This document shows, one piece after another, positions 8,289-16,370 of a DNA stretch of 64,000 nt. The notes beneath the pieces were generated by a model that saw only the letters and a program-made list of their open reading frames with translations, was not told the origin of the DNA and ran no database searches. Numbering within the stretch: position 1 is the first letter of the stretch; each line of letters opens with the position of its first letter. The position numbers and the translations under genes were made by a program. Location of the stretch: positions 1,860,001-1,924,000 of the forward strand of contig NZ_CP116615.1 of assembly GCF_024832785.1 (NCBI RefSeq), read 5' to 3'. The stretch is from Fontisphaera persica. Its GTDB lineage: Bacteria > Verrucomicrobiota > Verrucomicrobiia > Limisphaerales > Fontisphaeraceae.

Positions 8289-9611
8289 TCAACCGGTTAA
8301 CCGCTCGTAGCGGGCGGGCGTGACCACCGGCCGCCGGCGCGCCGGGGTCAGGTCCAACAAGATTTGCGCCGGGCCAAGTTCTTGGAGCAGCGGCTCGAAT
8401 TCAGGCAGGGCAGTGCCCAGAATCACCAACTCGGCGTGCCGTAGGACGTGCTGCGGCTGATTCGCCATCAACCGCGCTAGATGCGGAATTCGCTCCTGAA
8501 TAAAACGCCGGTTGGCGCCAATCAAACGGCTTAGGGAAACGTGCGGGTCATATAATTTCAACCGGCAACCCTTGCCCAGCAGCATTTCCATCAAGGCCAC
8601 CATCGGCGATTCCCGCAAATCATCCGTGCCCGGTTTGAAGGCGAATCCCAGGATGCCGATGCGTTTTTTGCCGGTGTCCAACACCCATTCCGCCGCGCGC
8701 TGGATCAGGCGTTGATTGCTTTCCGCAATGGCTTGCAACACTGGTGTGGGCACCTCCTGCTCCCGCGCTACCCGCGTCAGGGCACGCAAATCCTTGGGCA
8801 GGCAGGAACCGCCGAAAGCAAAACCCGGCCGCAAATAGGCCGGCGACAAGTTCAAGCGCGTATCTTGGCAAAAAATCTCCATCACCCTGCCGGCGTCCAC
8901 ACCCAATTGCCGACAAAGGAGGCCTATCTCGTTGGCAAACACCACTTTCAGCGCATGAAAGGTGTTGTCGGCGTACTTGACCATCGCCGCGGTCTTCAAG
9001 TCGGTCAAAAACCGCGGCGCCTTGAGGCCGCGATACAGGCTGGCCACCCGCGCCGCATCAGTTTTTCTGGTGCTGCCGATGACCGTCTTGGGGGGGTGAA
9101 AGAAATCCTCCAAAGCCGTCCCCTCCCGGAGAAACTCGGGATTAATCGCCACGCCAAAATCGCGCGGCGTTTTCAGGCCGGACGCCTGCTCCAGCACCGG
9201 AATGACGTGCTGCTCCACCATGCCGGGCAAAACTGTGCTCCGCACCGCCACTACATAACGCCGTCCTTTCTCGCGCTGGCGCATGCCCTCCCCGATGGAT
9301 TGCGCCACCCGCACCAGGGGCGCCACGTCCAGCCCCCCATTGGGCAGCGAAGGCGTGCCCACACAAATCATGGCCATTTCGGAGCGCCCCACGGCCTCGG
9401 TGTGATGACAGGTGGCTTCAATGCGTCCAGCGGCAACCCCCGCAGCCAGCATCGCCTCCAGCCCCGGCTCCACGATGGGCGAGCGGCCTTTGCGCACCAG
9501 GTCCACTTTGTAGGCATCCACATCCACGCCAATCATGTGATGCCCGCGGCTGGCCAGGGCCGCCATCACCACCGCCCCCACATATCCCAATCCATAGACA
9601 GCAATAACCAT
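8289..9611 (-). CDS. UDP-glucose/GDP-mannose 6-dehydrogenase family (AlgD-like)
   Basis: NAD-dependent four-electron oxidation of a nucleotide sugar to its uronic acid. The 440 residues contain the Rossmann start IAVYGLGYVGAVVMAALA, the sugar-binding stretch INPEFLREGTALEDFFHPPKTVIG, and the catalytic cysteine in FGGSCLPKDLRAL. The C-terminal domain begins RIGILGFAFKPGTDDLRESP. The sequence runs closer to GDP-mannose dehydrogenase (AlgD) than to typical Ugd, and a manA gene occurs later in the window, but substrate is not certain. I chose the ATG at 9611, three bases after the upstream glycosyltransferase stop; longer in-frame openings have no family support. The product would feed uronic acid to the surface polysaccharide made by this cluster. 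Confidence 0.88.
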   Translation of the reverse strand: MVIAVYGLGYVGAVVMAALASRGHHMIGVDVDAYKVDLVRKGRSPIVEPGLEAMLAAGVAAGRIEATCHHTEAVGRSEMAMICVGTPSLPNGGLDVAPLVRVAQSIGEGMRQREKGRRYVVAVRSTVLPGMVEQHVIPVLEQASGLKTPRDFGVAINPEFLREGTALEDFFHPPKTVIGSTRKTDAARVASLYRGLKAPRFLTDLKTAAMVKYADNTFHALKVVFANEIGLLCRQLGVDAGRVMEIFCQDTRLNLSPAYLRPGFAFGGSCLPKDLRALTRVAREQEVPTPVLQAIAESNQRLIQRAAEWVLDTGKKRIGILGFAFKPGTDDLRESPMVALMEMLLGKGCRLKLYDPHVSLSRLIGANRRFIQERIPHLARLMANQPQHVLRHAELVILGTALPEFEPLLQELGPAQILLDLTPARRRPVVTPARYERLTG

Positions 9612-9613
9612 AA

Positions 9614-10849
9614 TCAAGCGATGAGTTGTGCCGCATAGTCCGCCAGAATCCCGGCCGCCTGTGTCCAACTGGCGTGATGTCGCACCCAATGCTGCCCCGC
9701 TGCGGCCAGGCGGGTGCGCTTCTCCGGCTCCTGCAACAAAGTCACCACGGCGGTGGCCAAAGCCTCAGGGGTATCGGCCAGCACGATGTTTTCACCATCC
9801 CGCAACGGCAAGCCCTCAGCCCCCACCCGCGTGGAGACCACCGGCAAGCCGGCCGCCATGACCTCGTAGATTTTGATTCGCGTGCCGCCGCCCGCCCGCA
9901 AGGGCACCACCACCACCTGCGCCTGCGCCAAATGCGGCCGCACGTCCGGCACGGTGCCGGTGACCTGGACGGAGGCGTCACGCTGCGGCAAACCCGCCAC
10001 CGCAGCCGGCGGATTCCGGCCAATGATGCTGAAGGAAGCGCCAGCATGGCGTTGTTTCACCAACGGCCAGATTTCATTCATCCACCACTGCACTGCGTCC
10101 ACATTGGGCATCCAGTCCATGGACCCCAAAAAGGCGATTCTTCCAGGCACCGGATGCAACCGTGTCTGGCCAAAGTACTCCACATCCACGCCGGTAGGCA
10201 CACTGCCCAACACGTTGGTTAAACCGTAATCCTGCCGGAAGCGGGCGGCGTCTGTCTCAGAAACCGCCGCCACCCCATCGCACGCGGCGCACAACCGCCG
10301 TTCCCACGCCCGCAACCGCTGCCATTGCAAGCGAAAATACCACTGTTGCAGGGGATTCCGCTGCTGCTGCCACATGCGCTCCCAGATTTGAGCTTCCACG
10401 TTGTGTTGAAATAGCAGCACTTTCAAGCGCGGGCGCGGCCGCCCGCGCGCCAGGGGGAACAGATTGACGGCGGGGGTCAGGAAATCACACACCAGGACGT
10501 CATGGCGGGCGGCATCGTCTTCCTCCTGAATTTCGAGGCGCATGTTTTCCGAGCGATAGCGGGCCAGCACGTAAGGGAGGGAGGAAAATACATTGCGCCC
10601 CAAAGCCGCATAGAAGGCCAAGGACCCTTTGCGCGGAGCGGACCACAGTACCCACAACGCATGCCGGCAGTAAGCAGACGCCTGCTGTTTAATTTCCGGC
10701 GGCGTGTCCGGTTCGCAAAGCGCCAAATAAGTCACCTCATGATGGCGATGGAGTTCGCGCAGAAGATGGTAAGTGCGCAGTTTGCCGCCGGTATCCAGCG
10801 GATGCAACGGGCCGGTCTTCAGCCACAAGATGCGCAGCGGACGATTCAT
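9614..10849 (-). CDS. Glycosyltransferase, GT4, sugar transferase of exopolysaccharide type
   Basis: The 411-residue GT-B enzyme starts RILWLKTGPLHPLDTGGK, a pattern typical of exopolysaccharide sugar transferases (the group annotated as PEP-CTERM/EpsH1-associated has the same DTGGK lead). The second domain has RIAFLGSMDWMPNVDAV, the donor-site residues in PLRAGGGTRIKIYEVMAAGLP, and a helical C-terminus. I start at the ATG at 10849, which overlaps the stop of the Wzt-like gene by four bases (ATGA). It belongs to the minus-strand polysaccharide operon and presumably extends the repeat unit or adaptor in the cytoplasm. No PEP-CTERM sorting gene is visible in this window. Confidence 0.8.
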   Translation of the reverse strand: MNRPLRILWLKTGPLHPLDTGGKLRTYHLLRELHRHHEVTYLALCEPDTPPEIKQQASAYCRHALWVLWSAPRKGSLAFYAALGRNVFSSLPYVLARYRSENMRLEIQEEDDAARHDVLVCDFLTPAVNLFPLARGRPRPRLKVLLFQHNVEAQIWERMWQQQRNPLQQWYFRLQWQRLRAWERRLCAACDGVAAVSETDAARFRQDYGLTNVLGSVPTGVDVEYFGQTRLHPVPGRIAFLGSMDWMPNVDAVQWWMNEIWPLVKQRHAGASFSIIGRNPPAAVAGLPQRDASVQVTGTVPDVRPHLAQAQVVVVPLRAGGGTRIKIYEVMAAGLPVVSTRVGAEGLPLRDGENIVLADTPEALATAVVTLLQEPEKRTRLAAAGQHWVRHHASWTQAAGILADYAAQLIA

Positions 10850-12084
10850 GAGGTGATTTGCGCCTCCACATCGTGCTCCAAAACCACCAGCCCCCGGTAG
10901 GCGGGTTTGTAGGGCACCCGACCATCCACCGGGGGCGCGGCGGCCACATGCAAGGCCGCCACATCCAACACATCCGCGTAATAACCTTGATAACTGTAAA
11001 AGACGCCGAGGCGGTAATCCCCTTCCACCAAAGGCAGCCGCCGTATGCAACCCGTCAGGGTTAATTGCTGCCCAGGTTCCATGAGGTAGCCGTGGCCGGT
11101 GGGTTGACGCAAGTCCAGCATGGCCACCCGCACTCCCAGCGCCGAAAAAATGAGTATTTGTAAATCGGTGAGCCGCGCCGCCTCGTGGGCCTTCACCGCC
11201 AATTGGAAACGAACCCCCTGCCCACTGACCACCGGGTTAGGCTCCAAATGCAAATACCGTAATACCAGCGACGGCCCCAAACCCAGGTTAAGGTCTTCCT
11301 CCCCCTCATGGGGTTTACGCATCTCGTCCAAGTATCTTGCCACCTGTTCCTCGACCGGCCCCAGGCCCCTCACCCTTCCCCGATGCAGCCACAACGCCCG
11401 CCCGCACAGCGCCTGAACTGCACCCATGTTGTGACTGACAAACAACACCGTGCGCCCGCTGCCATGCGTCACTTCGCGCATTTTTCCCAGGCATTTTTCC
11501 TGAAAGGCGACATCCCCCACCGCCAACACCTCGTCCACCAACAATATTTCCGGCTCCAAATGCGCTGCCACCGCAAAAGCCAGTCGCACGTACATACCCG
11601 ACGAATAACGTTTGACCGGCGTATCCAGGAATTCCGCCACCTCGGCAAAGGCCACAATTTCATCAAATTTTCGGCGTATCTCGGCCTTGCTCATCCCCAA
11701 AATGGCGCCATTCAAGTAAATGTTTTCGCGCCCGGTCAATTCGGGATGAAAACCAGTACCCACCTCCAACAGGCTGGCCAGCCGGCCTCGCACGCGGGCC
11801 TCGCCTTCCGTAGGCTCGGTAATCTGGCTTAACACCTTCAGCAACGTGGATTTGCCTGCCCCATTACGGCCAATAATCCCCAACACCTCCCCTGCCCCCA
11901 CGTCAAAGGAAACTTCCCGCAAGGCCCACAACTCCTGCACCGGCGGCCTGGGCGTGCGACGCCAGAGCCGTCCCGCCAGATGCGTCAAGTGGTCGCGCAA
12001 GGTATCCTGCGCCAGGGTGGCGCCCAGGCGGTATCGCTTTCCCAAACCGCGCACGCTGATGATGGAGTCTGATGGGTTCACCAT
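10846..12084 (-). CDS. Polysaccharide export ABC transporter ATPase with Wzt-like C-terminal domain
   Basis: The nucleotide-binding subunit of an ABC exporter for lipid-linked polysaccharide (Wzt/TagH/KpsT group). Walker A is GRNGAGKST (about 72-80), the signature is YSSGM (160-164), Walker B is ILLVDE (180-185), and the switch histidine is in VSHNM. After residue ~265 there is a second, all-beta domain of about 145 residues, placed like the Wzt carbohydrate-binding domain that reads the chain end in O-antigen export. At 412 residues it is the length of a full Wzt and not of the short KpsT. The permease gene is immediately upstream (6 bases), and glycosyltransferases follow downstream with ATGA coupling. 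Confidence 0.88.
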   Translation of the reverse strand: MVNPSDSIISVRGLGKRYRLGATLAQDTLRDHLTHLAGRLWRRTPRPPVQELWALREVSFDVGAGEVLGIIGRNGAGKSTLLKVLSQITEPTEGEARVRGRLASLLEVGTGFHPELTGRENIYLNGAILGMSKAEIRRKFDEIVAFAEVAEFLDTPVKRYSSGMYVRLAFAVAAHLEPEILLVDEVLAVGDVAFQEKCLGKMREVTHGSGRTVLFVSHNMGAVQALCGRALWLHRGRVRGLGPVEEQVARYLDEMRKPHEGEEDLNLGLGPSLVLRYLHLEPNPVVSGQGVRFQLAVKAHEAARLTDLQILIFSALGVRVAMLDLRQPTGHGYLMEPGQQLTLTGCIRRLPLVEGDYRLGVFYSYQGYYADVLDVAALHVAAAPPVDGRVPYKPAYRGLVVLEHDVEAQITS

Positions 12085-12090
12085 GCGCTT

Positions 12091-12945
12091 TCAAATGACA
12101 TCCGCAAAGGTCCGTTCCATCTGCCGGAAATACATAACGCCAGTCACCAGCAGCAGCAGGACGATGCCCATGCTTACCATGAATCCCGGCCAGTAAGGCT
12201 CGAAAGCCGGTCCCAAAACGCACCACCGAAAGCCGTCAATAACGCCAACCATGGGATTCAAATTGTACCAGAACCGCCAGGTCTCCGGCACGGCCGACGA
12301 GACGAAGCCCACCGGGCTGACATACAGCCCCATGCGGACAATAAAGGGCACCACGTATTTGACATCGCGGTAACGCACGTTCAACGCGCTTGCCCACAAT
12401 CCCACGGCCAGCGCCGCCAGCACCGCCGCGCCAAAGAACAAGGGCAGCAACCACAATTGCCAGTGACAGGGCAGGCCAAAGCCCAGCATCATGGCCCCCA
12501 AAATCAGCGCCGCGACCAGGAAATCCACTCCCCCGCTCAGCACGGCGCTGGCGGGAATAATCAGCCGGGGGAAATAGACCTTCGTAATCATGCGCTCACT
12601 GGCCACCAGCGAGCCGCTGCATTCGGTCAGTGCATTGGCAAAAAATTGCCACGGCATCAGACCAGCAAACACCAAAACCTCATAGGGCGCCGCCCCGGGA
12701 CTGGGAAACCGGCCCAGCGTGCGAAAAACAAAGGTTAAAATGACCATCATCAACAACGGCTGCAATGCCGCCCACGCCACCCCCACATACGTCTGCTTGT
12801 AACGCACCAAAATATCCCGCCAGGCCAGAAATAAAAAAAGCTCCCGGTACGCCCATAACTCCCGCCAGTCCAAGGCCAGCCAGCCGCGGCGCGGACGCAG
12901 AATGCGCTCGCGGCCAACCATCGCTTCGGCAGTTGCGTGATTCAT
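12091..12945 (-). CDS. Polysaccharide export ABC transporter permease (Wzm/TagG-like)
   Basis: Membrane subunit paired with the Wzt-like ATPase. The 284-residue protein has the ABC-2 layout: a cytoplasmic amphipathic lead (LWAYRELFLFLAWRDILVRY), then six hydrophobic segments (among them LLMMVILTFVFRTLG, GLMPWQFFANALTE, LWLLPLFFGAAVLAALAVGLWAS, and FMVSMGIVLLLLVTGVMYF near the end). The motifs RDILVRYKQTYVGVAWA and LNPMVGVIDGFRW are characteristic of O-antigen/teichoic acid exporters. I chose the ATG at 12945 (MNHATAEAM); longer openings extend to 13002. It is the first gene of the minus-strand polysaccharide operon and faces the GldA-like gene across about 170 bases. Confidence 0.87.
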   Translation of the reverse strand: MNHATAEAMVGRERILRPRRGWLALDWRELWAYRELFLFLAWRDILVRYKQTYVGVAWAALQPLLMMVILTFVFRTLGRFPSPGAAPYEVLVFAGLMPWQFFANALTECSGSLVASERMITKVYFPRLIIPASAVLSGGVDFLVAALILGAMMLGFGLPCHWQLWLLPLFFGAAVLAALAVGLWASALNVRYRDVKYVVPFIVRMGLYVSPVGFVSSAVPETWRFWYNLNPMVGVIDGFRWCVLGPAFEPYWPGFMVSMGIVLLLLVTGVMYFRQMERTFADVI

Positions 12946-13115
12946 GTATTCTGTTTGCGTTGCGCCCTGCATGATGCCTGCAAGCCGCCACGGCATCAAC
13001 ACCAGAGGTGAAAACGCTTTTTCGGGTGCTTCCCCCTCAGGGCAGGCGGCTTCCCGCCGTATCTTTTTGTTGTCGCCGGAAGGCCAATGTCATTAAACTT
13101 TGCCTCGCACGTCAG
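12946..13115. promoter_or_regulatory. Divergent intergenic region between Wzm- and GldA-like operons
   Basis: Two long operons are transcribed away from each other from this 170-base gap, so it should carry both promoters. There is no strong Shine-Dalgarno sequence before either chosen start, and I could not fix -35/-10 boxes with confidence. An AT-rich patch at about 13058-13075 (ATCTTTTTGTTGT) and another at 13092-13101 are the best candidates for the rightward promoter. Confidence 0.3.
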
Positions 13116-14078
13116 ATGACTGCCGGGCCGATGATCGAAGTTCAAAACCTGACCAAGCGCTATGCCGGACGGCTGGCGGTGGACCGCCTGAATTTTACCG
13201 TCCAACGCGGCGAAGTCGTGGGTCTGCTGGGCCCCAATGGGGCCGGCAAATCCACCACCATGCGCATTCTGGCCTGTTTCCTTCCCGCCAGCGAAGGCAC
13301 CGCCCGCGTGGCGGGGCTGGACGTGTACACCCAGGCGGATGAGGTGCGCCGGCGCATCGGCTACATGCCCGAACATAATCCCCTGCACCACGATATGCGG
13401 GTGCGGGATTACCTGAAATTCCGCGCCCGTCTCAAAGGACTCAGCCGCGCCGCCTCACGCGAGCGGGTGGATGTGGTCATGCAGCAATGCGGCCTGACCG
13501 AGGTGCACAAACGCATCATCGGCCATCTTTCCAAAGGCTACCAGCAACGGGTGGGATTGGCGGATGCCCTGGTGCACGAGCCGGAGCTGCTGATACTGGA
13601 CGAACCCACCATCGGCTTGGACCCCAACCAAATTCGTACCGTCCGCCAGATGATTAAAGACCTCGCCGCCCGCCACACAGTTTTGCTTTCGAGCCATATC
13701 CTGCCGGAAGTGGAAATGACCTGCGGACGGGTGCTCATCCTGGCCAATGGGCGCATCCTGGCCGCGGATACGCCAGCCAATTTGCAGAAACGGCTTGGAG
13801 AAAGCGGCTTGGTGGTGGCGGAAATTGCCGCCCCCGAAACAGAACTTAAGGCGTGTTTCGATAGTCACCCGGAAATCCTGCGATATGATCTGGCGCCAGC
13901 CGAAGGGAAATACTGGCGCTGCACCTTTTCCGCGCCGCCCGGGGTGGATTTGCGCCCCGTCCTGTTTGATCTGGTGCGCCAACATCAATGGGCTTTGCGG
14001 GAGCTGACCCGTGACCGGCTTTCGCTCGAGGACATCTTTGTCCGCCTGACCCGTCCGGACCGGGAGGAGGAGAATTGA
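13116..14078 (+). CDS. ABC transporter ATPase, GldA-like
   Basis: The 320-residue ATP-binding subunit starts MTAGPMIEVQNLTKRYAG. Walker A is GPNGAGKST, the Q-loop region reads RRIGYMPEHNPLH, the signature region is LSKGYQQRVGLADAL, Walker B is LLILDEPTIGLD, and the switch region is LLSSHILPEV. A C-terminal domain of about 90 residues follows, as in GldA/CcmA-type ATPases. The next genes encode a GldF-like permease and a GldG-like partner, so this is the motor of a GldAFG-type system. In Bacteroidota GldAFG is linked to gliding; outside that phylum the role is unclear. The start could be 13131 (MIEV), which is where the family alignment begins; neither start has a good ribosome site. Confidence 0.85.
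   Translation: MTAGPMIEVQNLTKRYAGRLAVDRLNFTVQRGEVVGLLGPNGAGKSTTMRILACFLPASEGTARVAGLDVYTQADEVRRRIGYMPEHNPLHHDMRVRDYLKFRARLKGLSRAASRERVDVVMQQCGLTEVHKRIIGHLSKGYQQRVGLADALVHEPELLILDEPTIGLDPNQIRTVRQMIKDLAARHTVLLSSHILPEVEMTCGRVLILANGRILAADTPANLQKRLGESGLVVAEIAAPETELKACFDSHPEILRYDLAPAEGKYWRCTFSAPPGVDLRPVLFDLVRQHQWALRELTRDRLSLEDIFVRLTRPDREEEN
14063..14070 (+). promoter_or_regulatory. Strong ribosome binding site for the GldF-like permease
   Basis: GGAGGAGG lies seven bases before the ATG at 14078. It decides that start over an in-frame TTG at 14075 and sits inside the end of the upstream ATPase gene. Confidence 0.7.
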
Positions 14079-14830
14079 TGCGCGCCTACCTGCTGCTGGT
14101 CCGCCGGGAGATGGGCACGTTCTTCGTATCATGGACGGGCTATATGGTCATTGCGGCCGTCCTGTTCATCATGGGACTGAGTTTTGCGGGTATTCTCCAG
14201 GCATTAAACACCGAGCCCTTGACCTTGACGCTCAACGAATTGTTTTACGAGAGCGTGGCCTTCTGGCTGGTGCTGCTGGTGGCCACGCCGGTGATTACCA
14301 TGCGCCTGTTTGCCCAGGAAAAGCAAACCGGCACCTTTGAAACCCTGATGACCACCCCGGTGAGTGATTTACAGGTGGTGCTGGCCAAATTCACGGCCGC
14401 CCTGCTCTTCTATGCCTGCATGTGGCTGCCTCTGATTGTCATCACCCTGGCCCTCCGCCATTATACGCGGCAGCCGGCGGCGGTGGACCTCGGCGCGCTC
14501 TCCGGGGCCATGGGGGGAGTTTTCTTGATTGGCATGCTGTATGTGGCCATCGGTTGCCTGGCCTCGGCGCTCACCCGCAGCCAGGTGATTGCCGCCATGT
14601 TGAGTTTCGTGGCCGGGCTGGCCATTTTCCTGGCGGGATACCTGGCTTATGCCGTCCCGCCGCAACTGGGCTGGCCCCATGCCGTGCTCAACCAGATGAA
14701 TCTCTACCAACACCTGCAAGATTTCAGCCGGGGTGTGGTGGATACCCGGGCGGTGGTCTTTTGTTTGTCCACCACCTTTTTGTTTCTGTTTTTAACGCTG
14801 CGCGCGGTGGAAAGCCGCCGATGGAAATGA
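14078..14830 (+). CDS. ABC-2 type permease, GldF-like
   Basis: The 250-residue membrane protein has six predicted helices: GYMVIAAVLFIMGLSF (about 19-34), SVAFWLVLLVATPVI (about 54-68), ALLFYACMWLPLIVITLAL (about 108-126), GGVFLIGMLYVAIGCLAS (about 146-163), a segment ending FLAGYLAYAVP, and VVFCLSTTFLFLFLTL near the C-terminus. The stretch RLFAQEKQTGTFETLMTTPVSD between helices 2 and 3 is the ABC-2/GldF signature. The start overlaps the ATPase stop by one base (TGATG) with a strong ribosome site. It forms the membrane pore half of the GldA-F-G set. Confidence 0.83.
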   Translation: MRAYLLLVRREMGTFFVSWTGYMVIAAVLFIMGLSFAGILQALNTEPLTLTLNELFYESVAFWLVLLVATPVITMRLFAQEKQTGTFETLMTTPVSDLQVVLAKFTAALLFYACMWLPLIVITLALRHYTRQPAAVDLGALSGAMGGVFLIGMLYVAIGCLASALTRSQVIAAMLSFVAGLAIFLAGYLAYAVPPQLGWPHAVLNQMNLYQHLQDFSRGVVDTRAVVFCLSTTFLFLFLTLRAVESRRWK

Positions 14831-14843
14831 GCCAGTCCCAGCC

Positions 14844-16364
14844 ATGAGCAAGGCCGCTGTGACCTCTCCCAGTTTCTCGTTCAGCCGGCGCCTCGGCGCA
14901 GGGGTGGAGGTGCTCATTGCCTGCCTTTCCGTCCTGGCGCTGGTGGTCATGGTCAATTACCTCGCCGTCCGCCATTACTGGCGCAAAGATTTTAGCGCCA
15001 GCCAGCGCTGGACGCTCTCCCCCCGTACCCTGAAGGTGCTGGAATCACTCCCCGCTGGCGTCAAGGTGCTGGTGTACTATCACCAGGACGACCGCCTTTA
15101 TTCGGAAGTAACCGATTTGCTGCGCGAATACGCCGCCCGCAACCCCCGCCTGCGCCTGGAACTGGTGGACCCCAACCGCCAGCCGGTGGAGGCCAATCTG
15201 GCCCGCACCCGCTACAATCTGGCGGCTTTGAACCAGCGCAATCTCATTCTCTTTGATTGCAACGGCAAAATTAAAACCGTCTATCAGCAGGATTTGGGCG
15301 ATTACGACCTCGAACCCACGGCCGAGCTTTCTGAAACTGGCCAAACCGTTTTCCGGCGGCGCGCCAAAAATTTCAAAGGTGAGCAGCTTTTCACCTCGGC
15401 GCTTATCCATGTCATCAGCCCGCGCGTGCTGAAAGCCTATTTTGTTCAAGGCCACGGGGAACATGACCCCGCCAGCACCGATGAAATCATGGGCTATTCC
15501 AAATTCGCCCATTTATTAAGGGAAAATGGGCTGGAAACCGCCACTTTGACTTTGTTTGGCACCGCCGAGATTCCCAACGACTGCCATCTGCTAATCATTG
15601 CCGGCCCGCGCACGCCTTTGACCCAGGATGAACTGGAAAAAATCGCGCGCTACCTTAATCAGGGAGGACGGTTGATGGTGTTCTTAAACTATCGCTCCTT
15701 TGGCCGCTCCCTGAATCTGGAGTCCTTAATGGCCGCCTGGGGAGTCATGGTGGGCGAACGCTTCGCCCTGGACCCCGCCAACGCCACGCCCACCTCACAA
15801 TTTCAGGATTTGGTCGTGCCCATTACTGAGCCGCATGCGGTGACTCGCCCGCTGCTCATGGGCTCGGCGCATCTGCTCCTGCCCCGGGTCGTTTCCGCCA
15901 TCAAATCCAGCGGACGCGCCGCTGAGACGCTGAAGGTGGACGAAATCCTTCATACCTCCAATGAAGGCATCCTGGTCAAGGACGTGGAGAATGGGCGGCC
16001 GGTCATTAATCCGGCCTCCAATCCCCGGGGACGATTTTCCCTGATGGTGGCCGTGGAGAAAGGCGCCGTGCCGGGAGTGCGCGCCGAGCGCGGTTCCACG
16101 CGGCTCATCGTAGGCGGGGACTCCATGTTTCTGAGCAACCAGTTGATTGAATCGCGCAACAATCGGGACCTGGGCGGCCATTGTCTGAATTGGCTGGTGG
16201 ACCAGACTTACCTGCTGGCCGGCATCGAGCCGCGTCCCCTGCAGGAATACCGGCTGGACTTAACCCGCCGCCAATTGCTGACGCTTAATGCCTTATTGCT
16301 GGGCGCGTTGCCGGGCAGTGTGTTGCTGCTGGGCACCCTCGTCTGGTTGCGCCGCCGCAAGTGA
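14844..16364 (+). CDS. GldG-like ABC-associated protein
   Basis: The 506-residue protein has an N-terminal membrane helix (about 20-40, VEVLIACLSVLALVVMVNYLA), a large periplasmic region and a C-terminal helix just before the stop (LLLGALPGSVLLLGTLVWL followed by RRRK). The periplasmic start has the GldG/DUF7088 pattern (LSPRTLKVLESLPAGVKVLVYY and DLLREYAARNP). Next comes the ABC-type uncharacterised transport domain (KAYFVQGHGEHDP, NDCHLLIIAGPRTPLTQDE, LNQGGRLMVFLN). This layout is that of GldG and its relatives outside Bacteroidota. It lies 13 bases after the permease and 6 bases before the DUF4340 gene; the proteins probably act together in the envelope, substrate unknown. Confidence 0.83.
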   Translation: MSKAAVTSPSFSFSRRLGAGVEVLIACLSVLALVVMVNYLAVRHYWRKDFSASQRWTLSPRTLKVLESLPAGVKVLVYYHQDDRLYSEVTDLLREYAARNPRLRLELVDPNRQPVEANLARTRYNLAALNQRNLILFDCNGKIKTVYQQDLGDYDLEPTAELSETGQTVFRRRAKNFKGEQLFTSALIHVISPRVLKAYFVQGHGEHDPASTDEIMGYSKFAHLLRENGLETATLTLFGTAEIPNDCHLLIIAGPRTPLTQDELEKIARYLNQGGRLMVFLNYRSFGRSLNLESLMAAWGVMVGERFALDPANATPTSQFQDLVVPITEPHAVTRPLLMGSAHLLLPRVVSAIKSSGRAAETLKVDEILHTSNEGILVKDVENGRPVINPASNPRGRFSLMVAVEKGAVPGVRAERGSTRLIVGGDSMFLSNQLIESRNNRDLGGHCLNWLVDQTYLLAGIEPRPLQEYRLDLTRRQLLTLNALLLGALPGSVLLLGTLVWLRRRK

Positions 16365-16370
16365 GTTCTC

